Virus record (IMG/VR): IMGVR_UViG_3300031885_000068
Span: 1 to 35,054 of that record
Source: a virus
DNA: 35,054 nt
Strand: one strand, 5' to 3'
Within the stretch, counting starts at the first letter, position 1; every line of letters starts with the position of its first letter. Of the stretch, positions 25,457-30,980 are shown in pieces. The translations under genes were made by a program, and so were the position numbers. The notes beneath the pieces were generated by a model. The model had not been told where the DNA came from and did not search any database. It saw only the letters and a program-made list of their open reading frames with translations.

Positions 25457-25584
25457 AACCCCTCTGTTTCCTCTTCTTCTAATTGCCAATTAAAAATCAT
25501 GTTCTCTTCAGTGAGCTGAAGCGCCCACCAAAAAGCCAGTAACAAAATCGCCATGCTAATTATTAGGTAAATTATCTTTTTCAT
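25453..25584 (-). CDS. 43-aa single-pass membrane microprotein
   Basis: ATG at 25584 overlaps the stop of the PLA2-like gene (ATGA), and its own stop at 25453 overlaps the next ATG. The product opens with a hydrophobic helix (KKIIYLIISMAILLLAFWWA, residues 2-21), followed by an acidic tail (EEEETEGL). This two-sided coupling supports real translation. It would sit in the inner membrane with the acidic tail on one side. Possible role with the adjacent PLA2-like protein; function unknown. Confidence 0.6.
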   Translation of the reverse strand: MKKIIYLIISMAILLLAFWWALQLTEENMIFNWQLEEEETEGL

Positions 25585-25901
25585 TGCTTACCCCAAGGCC
25601 AGCTAAAAATAGATTTGCCAGCAAATCGTCCGATGCCGTAGATCCGCGCGCATCTGTAATACACCAGTGCTCTTGCTTTTAAAAACGGATCACCATTAGC
25701 AAGTTCCAAGCAATTGACCAGAAGCTCTCTATCAATTTCCTTTGTTGACTCCCACGGCTTTAGATCCAAATATTGCTGATCGTGAATTATACAGGCTGGA
25801 AAAAACACATCACAGGTGCCGGTGTTTAGCCAGCCCGGCAATCCGCACTCGTAATCTTGAGGCTTGCCCGCTATTGTAATTTCTTTTAATCGCTTATTCA
25901 T
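25581..25901 (-). CDS. Phospholipase A2-like protein
   Basis: The protein has 106 residues. The motif GTCDVFFPACIIHDQQYLD (residues 28-46) carries the C-x-x-H-D-x-x-Y signature of the PLA2 active site, with the catalytic pair His40-Asp41. A second Asp at about 57 and a Cys at 64 (EIDRELLVNC) follow at the spacing seen in this superfamily. The rest is helical. No signal peptide is visible. Phages carry small proteins of this kind with no settled role. It is followed, with an ATGA overlap, by a membrane microprotein, which may hint at a membrane task. Confidence 0.6.
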   Translation of the reverse strand: MNKRLKEITIAGKPQDYECGLPGWLNTGTCDVFFPACIIHDQQYLDLKPWESTKEIDRELLVNCLELANGDPFLKARALVYYRCARIYGIGRFAGKSIFSWPWGKQ

Positions 25902-26166
25902 TCTCTACCTTTTTGTCTTTATACAAAACACACCCAAAGTCTGGCCTAACCTTCATAGGATCATCCACAAAATCTAACTGGCAGTCTATTCTTTCAAATA
26001 TTTTTATGCAAAAATGCCAATCGCTGGGGTCGCCCAAGTTAAAAGGCTCGGATGCGTAAACACAAGTTTGACAAAATGGTCGAAGCAGCCTTTTTAAATC
26101 ACCTGCAATTGCCTTGGCCTCTGCCAAGATATGTTCTTCAATTGCTACAGCATCTTGATCAGGCAC
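25894..26166 (-). CDS. Cys-containing early protein
   Basis: The protein has 90 residues from GTG 26166, with GGAGG five bases ahead (CGGAGGTAAGAGTG) and overlap with the upstream stop. Residues about 30-80 hold Cys at RPFCQTCVYAS, WHFCIKIF, RIDCQ and FGCVLY, suggesting metal binding. The N-terminus is acidic and helical. No family named. Part of the overlapping early string. Confidence 0.5.
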   Translation of the reverse strand: MPDQDAVAIEEHILAEAKAIAGDLKRLLRPFCQTCVYASEPFNLGDPSDWHFCIKIFERIDCQLDFVDDPMKVRPDFGCVLYKDKKVENE

Positions 26167-26410
26167 TCTTACCTCCGTTAATTACTGAGAGTTCAGTGCC
26201 TGGTATTTTTTCGGATTCTTCGGGCAAGCAAATCGCATTTATAATTGCATTAGATACGCCCGTTGCCATAAAATCCTTTTGCGCTTGTATGTGTTTTGTA
26301 AGCTTAACCAATTCGACTAAAGCCGTATGTGCTTCAACGCTTCTACCTAAACCACTCTGGATCACATTAGACAAAGCATCGATAAGTTGATTTGTGATTT
26401 GCCTGTTCAT
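26159..26410 (-). CDS. Small helical early protein
   Basis: The protein has 83 residues, with SD AAAGGAAAT before ATG. It overlaps the previous gene's 3' end by 44 bases. Helical and moderately hydrophobic (LIDALSNVIQSGLGRSVEAHTALVELVKLTKHIQ), with a Gly/Ser C-terminus (GTELSVINGGKSA). No recognisable motif; unknown function. Confidence 0.5.
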   Translation of the reverse strand: MNRQITNQLIDALSNVIQSGLGRSVEAHTALVELVKLTKHIQAQKDFMATGVSNAIINAICLPEESEKIPGTELSVINGGKSA

Positions 26411-26615
26411 ATATTTCCTTTCTTTTATATAATTCCCGTAAAAATCCTTTATAGTCTAATCCAAGCATTTCAAATATTTCTTTTGCCCAAAGAGATCTAA
26501 AAAACTCCCAGTCTTTATCTCCGATTGCTTGTTTAATTGTAGCAACCCAAAGCTGCTGTTCTGCTGTTCCTGACGCTGCGCAATCTTGATCGAAATTTAT
26601 GCAAAAATTTGTCAT
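26367..26615 (-). CDS. Small early protein
   Basis: The protein has 82 residues from ATG 26615, which follows GAGGCGGAACAA just after the nuclease gene stop (the frame is open a few codons further). Mixed charged and aromatic (DWEFFRSLWAKEIFEMLGLDYKGFLRELYKRKEIYEQ). No domain recognised. Overlaps the following gene by 44 bases. Confidence 0.5.
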   Translation of the reverse strand: MTNFCINFDQDCAASGTAEQQLWVATIKQAIGDKDWEFFRSLWAKEIFEMLGLDYKGFLRELYKRKEIYEQANHKSTYRCFV

Positions 26616-26626
26616 TTGTTCCGCCT

Positions 26627-26938
26627 CTACCAAATTAATGGATGTTTCAACTCGCCTTTCTCTAATTCGTAGCCCATGCCTCGTAAAACCTCCTCAGTGG
26701 TTGTCGCCACTATGATTTTTTTCCCTGTCCAAGTTCGAACAAACTGCCGCTGCCGCGCGTTCAGAGACGCGGTTGGCATTTTCACTTCCACTAAGTAGAT
26801 CTGTGATAAATCCGAAACCAGCAGATCCGGGCACCCCTTCCCCACAAGATGCAGATCCAAAACACACATCCCCAGCTTCCGAAGTTCCTTCATTATTTTC
26901 GATTGATTCGCATCCGTCCGTTTTTTCCAAAATCCCAT
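26627..26938 (-). CDS. VRR-NUC type nuclease (PD-(D/E)xK)
   Basis: The protein has 103 residues from MGFWKKRTDANQSKI. KGCPDLLVSDLSQIYLVEVK holds the PD...ExK nuclease signature (P37-D38, E51, K53). LNARQRQFVRTW follows, the usual VRR-NUC signature end. VRR-NUC proteins are small structure-selective nucleases of phages. It may process recombination or replication intermediates with the Bet protein, and it is the only nuclease of this kind found. The gene lies almost wholly within the 3' part of the upstream HTH gene in another frame (245 bases shared). Confidence 0.75.
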   Translation of the reverse strand: MGFWKKRTDANQSKIMKELRKLGMCVLDLHLVGKGCPDLLVSDLSQIYLVEVKMPTASLNARQRQFVRTWTGKKIIVATTTEEVLRGMGYELEKGELKHPLIW

Positions 26939-27242
26939 ATCGTTTCGCCTTTTCAAAAAGTGTAGTCCGTTTTAGTCCGAGTGCCCTAGCTGCCTTGCTC
27001 ATGTTGTAATCAGCCAAACCGAGGGCGCTACTAAGCAAATGAATTTCAAATAGTGCTACTGAATCGTCGAATTTCTCGGAGTAAAAGCTCCTTTTAATTT
27101 GAGCGAGTTCCTCTCTGGCGGTAACTCCTTCCAGAAGCATGTCCATAACTATCTCAGCTTTTTCGATCGATTCGCAAAGGCAAATTGGGATATCGCCGCA
27201 CTGTATCCAGGCTCTACCGCCCTCTTGAGGGATCACTCTCAC
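26694..27242 (-). CDS. Fis-type helix-turn-helix protein
   Basis: The protein has 182 residues. Residues about 60-105 carry a Fis/NtrC C-terminal HTH: LFEIHLLSSALGLADYNMSK, then AARALGLKRTTLFEKAKRYGI. The N-terminus has a small module (IQCGDIPICLCESIEKAE). After residue about 105 the protein is Gly/Ser/Glu-rich and low complexity, exactly where its DNA is also coding for the VRR-NUC gene in another frame. Either the tail is a by-product of the overlap or a frameshift exists. Likely DNA-binding regulator; target unknown. Confidence 0.6.
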   Translation of the reverse strand: MRVIPQEGGRAWIQCGDIPICLCESIEKAEIVMDMLLEGVTAREELAQIKRSFYSEKFDDSVALFEIHLLSSALGLADYNMSKAARALGLKRTTLFEKAKRYGILEKTDGCESIENNEGTSEAGDVCFGSASCGEGVPGSAGFGFITDLLSGSENANRVSERAAAAVCSNLDREKNHSGDNH

Positions 27243-27475
27243 TGCATCACCTCATCATTGTAAGCAAAGGTTTTTTTTCCAATAGCATAGCGCACTAGTT
27301 TTAAAAAGTTTGCCATACACCGCGCCCAGACTTTTTTTCTATCAGCAAATTCGTTTTCGGACTCGCCTTCTAAAACTTCAATGCCACACGATAGCCTAGC
27401 TAGCATGTCGGCCTCAATTTCTTTTAAAACTTCAGTGTCAATTTTATTTAGCTGATCTGTGATTTTAAGCGGCAT
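27239..27475 (-). CDS. Small unknown early protein
   Basis: The protein has 78 residues. The ATG overlaps the end of the upstream gene by 11 bases, and its stop overlaps the HTH gene start. Helical and charged (LNKIDTEVLKEIEADMLARL, NEFADRKKVWARCMANFLKLV). No recognised motif. Confidence 0.5.
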   Translation of the reverse strand: MPLKITDQLNKIDTEVLKEIEADMLARLSCGIEVLEGESENEFADRKKVWARCMANFLKLVRYAIGKKTFAYNDEVMQ

Positions 27476-27806
27476 GTTTTAGCTCCTTTAATGCAAAAGC
27501 ATCTTTGTGCTCAGGGAATTTGAGGATAAATAAACGGGCATAGAGCGCCGTGTAGTTGTTATTGAGTTTGAACTCTTGTTTCGTAAATAAATCCTGCTTA
27601 AATCCTCCGCCCTGATCCCATCGCAGTTGCTCAAATAGTCCCTTTGCTCCCATTTTTCTACGGCCACCACGAATGGCACTGAGCGCGCACTCCTCAAATG
27701 CCTTCCATACCCAAATATTTTCTGTGTGATATTTAACAAAATCCGTAACATTTTCATAAGTCCCACCCATCCTGATTAAACCATTGATAGCATCACGCTG
27801 GTTCAT
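27465..27806 (-). CDS. Conserved phage protein of unknown function
   Basis: The protein has 113 residues. The layout WVWKAFEECALSAIRGGRRKMGAKGL, then LRWDQGG, and FKLNNNYTALYARLFILKFP matches a phage family I recall by pattern (helix, F-x-x-x-A-L, then I/L-R-W, then F-K-I/L-N-N-N, then Y-A-R-x-F), whose function is unassigned. It overlaps the upstream gene by ATG/stop. Possibly linked to replication given its neighbours. Confidence 0.55.
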   Translation of the reverse strand: MNQRDAINGLIRMGGTYENVTDFVKYHTENIWVWKAFEECALSAIRGGRRKMGAKGLFEQLRWDQGGGFKQDLFTKQEFKLNNNYTALYARLFILKFPEHKDAFALKELKHAA

Positions 27807-28030
27807 AATGTCCGACTCGCGGCTAAATAGATATTTTGCAACCGTTGAAAATATCCTGCTTCCAAAGTCCTTTTTGCGGTATCCATAATTTTCAACTTTT
27901 CAGCCTCTATCGTTGTCTCCATCTCCTCAGTCAAGGATTTTTGGTTTTCGTACCACTGTCGGCGATTCTCCAAGTCCATTAACAACTGAAACGCCTGGTA
28001 GTGCGGTAGCCTCGTTATTTTTTCGATCAT
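27803..28030 (-). CDS. Small helical protein overlapping the loader-like gene
   Basis: The protein has about 75 residues if it starts at ATG 28030 (GATGATCGAAAAAATAACG-type start with a poor ribosome site). A shorter form starting at ATG 27922, directly after GAGGAG, would have 39 residues. The longer form opens MIEKITRLPHYQAFQLLMDL and continues with charged coiled-coil-like helices (EEMETTIEAEKLKIMDTA). It overlaps the last 100 bases of the loader-like gene in another frame. No family recognised; start uncertain. Confidence 0.4.
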   Translation of the reverse strand: MIEKITRLPHYQAFQLLMDLENRRQWYENQKSLTEEMETTIEAEKLKIMDTAKRTLEAGYFQRLQNIYLAASRTL

Positions 28031-28523
28031 TTCCAATTGCACCAAATATCCCTCCAATTATTTTTTTTGCAGACTCAGAATCGATTTCCATTAAATCGTC
28101 TTCAATCGATTCCTTTTTAATTAGATCATTATAAATTTGAATAAAATCGCGGCGGACAAAATCAAGCTGAGCGTAGTCCGTAAAAGAGATTCGCTGCATC
28201 CCGGTTAATTTTGCCGCACGCAATACAAGGGGAAAGTCTTTTAAGTGCTGATCCAAAATTCTAAAATTTTCAGAAGCGGCAACCGCATAGTCCCAAGCCT
28301 CCTGAGCTGTCATTTTTCCAACCAATAAAGCGTTTTTGACATCGCCAGGCGTTGGAAACTTTCCACTATTTTTTATGGCCGTCAACATCGCCGTTCGAAA
28401 AACCTTAGCTTCGGTTTTAGAAAACATCCGAAACCAGCTATCCACATTGTTGGTTTCAAGTTTATACTGCGGGAAAAAACCATAAGCCTCGCCCAATATG
28501 AGCGCGCACTCTGATCGGTTCAT
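27927..28523 (-). CDS. Helicase-loader-like replication protein
   Basis: The protein has 198 residues from MNRSECALILGEAYGFFPQY, chosen since its ATG overlaps the stop of the replisome organiser gene (ATGA) with a GAGGG site before it. The opening matches the loader/inhibitor fold of phage helicase loaders: VDSWFRMFS, AMLTAIKNSGKFPTPGDV (residues about 50-65), W-x-x-A. Like SPP1 gp39/G39P-type proteins, it probably binds the host replicative helicase and brings it to the origin organiser encoded just upstream. No P-loop ATPase is seen, unlike DnaC-type loaders. Confidence 0.6.
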   Translation of the reverse strand: MNRSECALILGEAYGFFPQYKLETNNVDSWFRMFSKTEAKVFRTAMLTAIKNSGKFPTPGDVKNALLVGKMTAQEAWDYAVAASENFRILDQHLKDFPLVLRAAKLTGMQRISFTDYAQLDFVRRDFIQIYNDLIKKESIEDDLMEIDSESAKKIIGGIFGAIGNDRKNNEATALPGVSVVNGLGESPTVVRKPKILD

Positions 28524-29404
28524 ATTACGCCCTCTTCCTTTAAAATTTGGTTGACCGTTTCCACAGTTCCAGCCGTTCCCCATTTAGAGGATCCGCCGCC
28601 GTTGCGCCGAATCGTAGCAAATGAACGCTTAAGCCAGTTGCGCATAAAGGCCGCTGCATCCTTGTGTGATTTTCCTTTGCTCAGAGTCCAGTCTGAGGCT
28701 ATTTGTATCTGCTCTTTTAGGTATTTTTCATCTTGAGTGTTTGCGACACAAAGGTTGATTAGGGCTTTATACTCATCAGGACACATCCTAATCCGAGGAG
28801 CAAACGTTTCTTTGAGATCGTTAATCGGATAATTACTAGGGTTAGCCGGGTCGTTAATCGACCCGGTATGCTTTTCTATACTATCCTTTCCTATACTATC
28901 CTTTAATATAATATGTGTATTTATCCCCGGATTAACTACCATTAATTCCGGATTAACCTCCGGTTTTTCCAGGATTAACTCGGGTAAATCCGGAAGATTG
29001 AAAAAGTCGAGTTTTTCGGGCAGTGGAACGAGCAAAAACTCGCGTTGGACTGTCACTTGAGTACGATCTTTAGCGGCAAAGAAAAATCGGTTTTGTATCC
29101 CCTGCGAGGTTAATATTTTGTATTCTGAATAGAGTTTATCGTCGAAGAACCCCCAGTTAATGGCAGATTTAACCACATTATCCACCTGAGAAACGGCTAT
29201 TCCGCACCGCTTTGCCATCAAAGCCGACTCTTTAGCGGTCCAAGGATACCAATATCCGTTTGAATAGATTTTCATTAGCAGTTTAATAACTACCCCCCAG
29301 CCAACTATGCCGTGTTCGCCTTCTATGAGTTGAATTTTATCGTCAGAATCCGCGGTAATGTCAAGATTGAAATAATCTAATCCTTGTTTGATTGGTCTAG
29401 CCAT
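28520..29404 (-). CDS. Replisome organiser (Lin1244/Lin1753-type N-terminus)
   Basis: The protein has 294 residues. Residues 1-115 follow the phage replisome organiser N-terminal domain: MARPIKQGLDYFNLDITAD, then IVGWGVVIKLLMKIYSNGYWYPW, then ALMAKRCG and VDNVVKSAINWGFFD, a winged-helix type DNA-binding fold. Residues about 135-195 are low complexity and coincide with DNA repeats (VNPELMVVNPGINTH, KDSIGKDSIEK). The C-terminal WLKRSFATIRRNGG is basic. It likely binds the origin and recruits the loader encoded next. The lambda O gene has the same order: DNA-binding domain, iterons, partner-binding domain. It starts via a TAATG overlap. Confidence 0.72.
   Translation of the reverse strand: MARPIKQGLDYFNLDITADSDDKIQLIEGEHGIVGWGVVIKLLMKIYSNGYWYPWTAKESALMAKRCGIAVSQVDNVVKSAINWGFFDDKLYSEYKILTSQGIQNRFFFAAKDRTQVTVQREFLLVPLPEKLDFFNLPDLPELILEKPEVNPELMVVNPGINTHIILKDSIGKDSIEKHTGSINDPANPSNYPINDLKETFAPRIRMCPDEYKALINLCVANTQDEKYLKEQIQIASDWTLSKGKSHKDAAAFMRNWLKRSFATIRRNGGGSSKWGTAGTVETVNQILKEEGVI
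28818..28995. repeat. Iteron-like repeat block inside the replisome organiser gene (candidate replication origin)
   Basis: The block contains the following. (1) TCGTTAATCG at 28818-28827 and 28851-28860. (2) A perfect 8-bp inverted repeat CCGGGTCG/CGACCCGG around TTAAT at 28846-28866. (3) Tandem 15-base units CTATACTATCCTTTC, with cores at 28876-28889 and 28891-28904. (4) An AT-rich stretch at about 28902-28924. (5) Three GGATTAAC elements at 28929, 28950 and 28972, spaced 21 and 22 bases. Direct repeats beside an AT-rich segment within an initiator gene is the classical layout of the lambda-type origin. Origin function is inferred, not shown. Confidence 0.6.
28846..28866. repeat. Perfect inverted repeat within the candidate origin
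   Basis: CCGGGTCG at 28846-28853 pairs with CGACCCGG at 28859-28866, with loop TTAAT. It lies between the two TCGTTAATCG elements and the AT-rich segment and has no adjacent T-run, so it is unlikely to be a terminator. It could extrude or form an initiator-binding site. Confidence 0.7.
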
Positions 29405-29694
29405 TATGCGTTACTCCTTGCATAATGACCGCGATTTTGGTATCTTTTGGTTGTGGTCATCTTTGCTAATCCCAAAGTTGGCCGCGCTAAAAGCTGGAAG
29501 AAATTCCGGCTTTTTTTGTCGGCGTGTTTCCAAATTAATTTAGCACCTCGCACGTAGGCTTGCAACAAAAATCTAGTAAGTAATTCACCTAGTCGCATAT
29601 AAAACAGTGTTATTTTAATTACAAAAGGGGAGCTATCCCCGTTCAAAAACGAAAATTGATAGCTCCCAAACGAGTCAACAGTGTTACTTTTCAT
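29404..29694 (-). CDS. Small basic early protein
   Basis: The protein has 96 residues if it starts at ATG 29694, overlapping the lipoprotein stop by 11 bases. A 64-residue form MRLGELLTRFLLQ starts at ATG 29598, after the hairpin-operator region described separately; neither start has a strong ribosome site. The C-terminal part is basic (KKSRNFFQLLARPTLGLAKM, TTTKRYQNRGHYARSNA). Its stop overlaps the replisome organiser ATG (TAATG), supporting translation of this frame. No family recognised. Confidence 0.45.
   Translation of the reverse strand: MKSNTVDSFGSYQFSFLNGDSSPFVIKITLFYMRLGELLTRFLLQAYVRGAKLIWKHADKKSRNFFQLLARPTLGLAKMTTTKRYQNRGHYARSNA
29603..29685. promoter_or_regulatory. Structured promoter region with two AACAGTGTT palindromes and a nested hairpin
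   Basis: Palindromes AACAGTGTT (odd palindrome, centre G) occur at 29603-29611 and 29677-29685. Between them, GGGAGCTATC at 29628-29637 pairs perfectly with GATAGCTCCC at 29658-29667, and CGTT/AACG at 29640-29651 forms an inner stem. On the minus strand TTGAAC (29646-29641), 17 bases, then TGTAAT (29623-29618) resembles a sigma70 promoter, whose start would fall at the left palindrome. The design suggests a repressible promoter for the replication genes, but this is inference. Confidence 0.5.
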
Positions 29695-29926
29695 AATTGC
29701 GCCAAATTTCCTCTGCTGCCCTATTCTGTAGGGGCAGGCTTTGCCCCTGGCTTGTAGCTAAATCGATGCCTGCGGACTGGATAGAGCTGCTAGAGCTGTT
29801 CTTTGACCAAGTACTGGTCGTTTTTGAACCAGCCTCTAAAGAGTCAATCGATAATGTCATAGTGCAAGCATTCAAAATAATTCCGAGTAACCCTAAAATT
29901 AAAACGATAACCAATTTTATAACCAT
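29684..29926 (-). CDS. Predicted lipoprotein
   Basis: The protein has 80 residues from MVIKLVIVLILGLLGIILNA, chosen since GAGGTTTTATGG places the ribosome site correctly (the frame is open 14 codons further). The hydrophobic signal ends in the lipobox LNAC (Cys21), then a short Ser/Thr/Gln-rich mature part (SKNSSSSSIQSAG, then QSLPLQNRAAEEIWRNYEK). It would be anchored in the membrane and act at the envelope. Neighbouring a small membrane protein in the early region, it could be a superinfection or envelope-modifying protein rather than a spanin; no match found. Confidence 0.65.
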   Translation of the reverse strand: MVIKLVIVLILGLLGIILNACTMTLSIDSLEAGSKTTSTWSKNSSSSSIQSAGIDLATSQGQSLPLQNRAAEEIWRNYEK

Positions 29927-29939
29927 AAAACCTCTTAAA

Positions 29940-30092
29940 TTATAAACCAAAAAAGAAAACCTGAGCATCTCTTACTGCTGGCAGAATCCCACGCACTAGC
30001 AGATCTAAAAATCCGTTAATGCAAAGATAAGTCACCAGCAAAAAACCAACCCAAGAAAATACGCCTGGCATTTTTTCCATTAATGCGTTCAT
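29940..30092 (-). CDS. 50-aa membrane microprotein
   Basis: ATG at 30092 follows GTGAGGTTTTT, a good ribosome site, giving MNALMEKMPGVFSWVGFLLV and TYLCINGFLDLLVRGILPAV as hydrophobic segments and ending VFFFGL. The frame is open to an ATG at 30164 but that lies within a hairpin and has no ribosome site. A single long membrane helix or a hairpin of two short ones is likely. Function unknown. The stop is followed 13 bases later by the lipoprotein start. Confidence 0.6.
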   Translation of the reverse strand: MNALMEKMPGVFSWVGFLLVTYLCINGFLDLLVRGILPAVRDAQVFFFGL

Positions 30093-30162
30093 AAAAACCT
30101 CACAGTAAAAATAACCTAAAACAGAGTCTAAACCCTGTGCTGCTGGCCTGATTGTCGGCAGC

Positions 30163-30180
30163 ATCGGGCTTATGCCCGAT
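30163..30180. repeat. Short hairpin in the gap upstream of the membrane microprotein
   Basis: ATCGGGC at 30163-30169 pairs with GCCCGAT at 30174-30180. There is no T-run on either side, so it is not a clear terminator. It lies in the 90-base gap between the 50-aa basic protein and the 50-aa membrane protein, where it could stabilise or attenuate the mRNA. Confidence 0.45.
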
Positions 30181-30182
30181 AT

Positions 30183-30335
30183 TTATCGCGATAAACTACG
30201 CAAAACCACCTCTAAGTCACGCCGCCGCCGGATCTGAGCGCCTTTGAGAGGCCGCTGCTGCCGAAGTCGCATTAGTTCCCCGCTGAGTTTTACATACAAA
30301 GATCTCGCCACAAGTTCGGAATTATATGTTTTCAT
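30183..30335 (-). CDS. 50-aa basic protein coupled to the double-HTH gene
   Basis: ATG at 30335 overlaps the stop of the upstream gene (ATGA, site GGCAGG before it) and the frame closes at TAA 30183. The product is basic (MKTYNSELVARSLYVKLSGE, LMRLRQQRPLKGAQIRRRRD), compatible with nucleic-acid binding. The exact stop/start coupling supports translation even though it is short. No named family. Confidence 0.6.
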   Translation of the reverse strand: MKTYNSELVARSLYVKLSGELMRLRQQRPLKGAQIRRRRDLEVVLRSLSR

Positions 30336-30850
30336 TTTGACCTGCCACCTGAAATAGTTTCGTTGTCACCTAATATTGAGAACTCCATATCAGCATCCAA
30401 TTCATTCCCAAATTCAATAAGCTTACTTTTCATCTCTGCGTCAAATTTGTGCGCATCGTCTTTAGAACGCAAAGCAGCTAGTACGGCATCGGAATCAAAT
30501 CGATACCGCCCACCCATTTTGATCGCTGGTATCCGTCCAGATCTAGCCCAATTTAACATGCAGGCGTCAGAAAACGAAAACATCCTGCCCAGCGTTGCCG
30601 CGTCAACATATTTAACACCGACGCGCCTTGGCAAAATTGTTGGTAGTTTTATTTCAGGCTCGGTTCTTGGATTATCTGTAATCCACTGGTGGACTTCCTT
30701 CTCCTCACATAAGATCATCCCTTCAATAATATCGTCATAAAATTTAGGGCCGATATCTTCCCCATTTTTCTGCCGAATCCGCCATGCATATACAACCTTG
30801 TCACTAAGCCCTACAAGCTTGGCAACATCTTTGACTCTCAAATAACCCAT
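30332..30850 (-). CDS. Double helix-turn-helix (MerR/excisionase-type) protein
   Basis: The protein has 172 residues from MGYLRVKDVAKLVGLS, with the site GGAG six bases ahead (TATGGAGAAAATATG); the frame stays open 8 codons further. Two HTH_17-like domains: residues 1-57 (YLRVKDVAKLVGLSDKVVYAW) and about 80-130 (YVDAATLGRMFSFSDACMLNW, then GRIPAIKMGGRYRFD). Such proteins bind two half-sites and are excisionases, regulators or origin-binding factors. No integrase is present, so a regulator is more likely. Target unknown. Confidence 0.65.
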   Translation of the reverse strand: MGYLRVKDVAKLVGLSDKVVYAWRIRQKNGEDIGPKFYDDIIEGMILCEEKEVHQWITDNPRTEPEIKLPTILPRRVGVKYVDAATLGRMFSFSDACMLNWARSGRIPAIKMGGRYRFDSDAVLAALRSKDDAHKFDAEMKSKLIEFGNELDADMEFSILGDNETISGGRSK

Positions 30851-30874
30851 ATTTTCTCCATAAATAAAAAACAA

Positions 30875-30980
30875 ACAAAATGGATGCGACCTAATATGCT
30901 ATTGCCCTAGGCGGCTATTGCTGTTCAGCGGCATCCAATGACGGCCATAAATGGCCGCCAATGCAGACCGATTCCACGCA
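30875..30980. other. Intergenic gap with short inverted repeat
   Basis: The gap between the Bet gene and the double-HTH gene holds CGGCCAT/ATGGCCG at 30942-30957 (7-bp arms, loop AA) and two copies of GCAATAGC on the minus strand. No consensus promoter or T-tailed terminator is visible. It could contain a binding site for the double-HTH protein, whose gene is immediately downstream. Confidence 0.35.

Noticed and set aside
26926-26938. Classical -1 slippery site to fuse the HTH and VRR-NUC proteins
   Set aside because: The nuclease frame is +1 relative to the HTH frame, and the A6 run is not in the phase needed for X XXY YYZ -1 slippage.
29969-30164. Longer start (ATG at 30164) for the 50-aa membrane protein
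   Set aside because: That ATG lies at the end of the 30163-30180 hairpin, without a ribosome site; ATG 30092 has GAGG in place.
30163-30180. Hairpin as a transcription terminator
   Set aside because: Seven-bp stem but no T-run on either strand; kept only as a possible mRNA element.
30850-30874. Longer start for the double-HTH gene (eight more codons)
   Set aside because: The internal ATG at 30850 has GGAG six bases ahead and starts right at the HTH domain; the longer form has no site.
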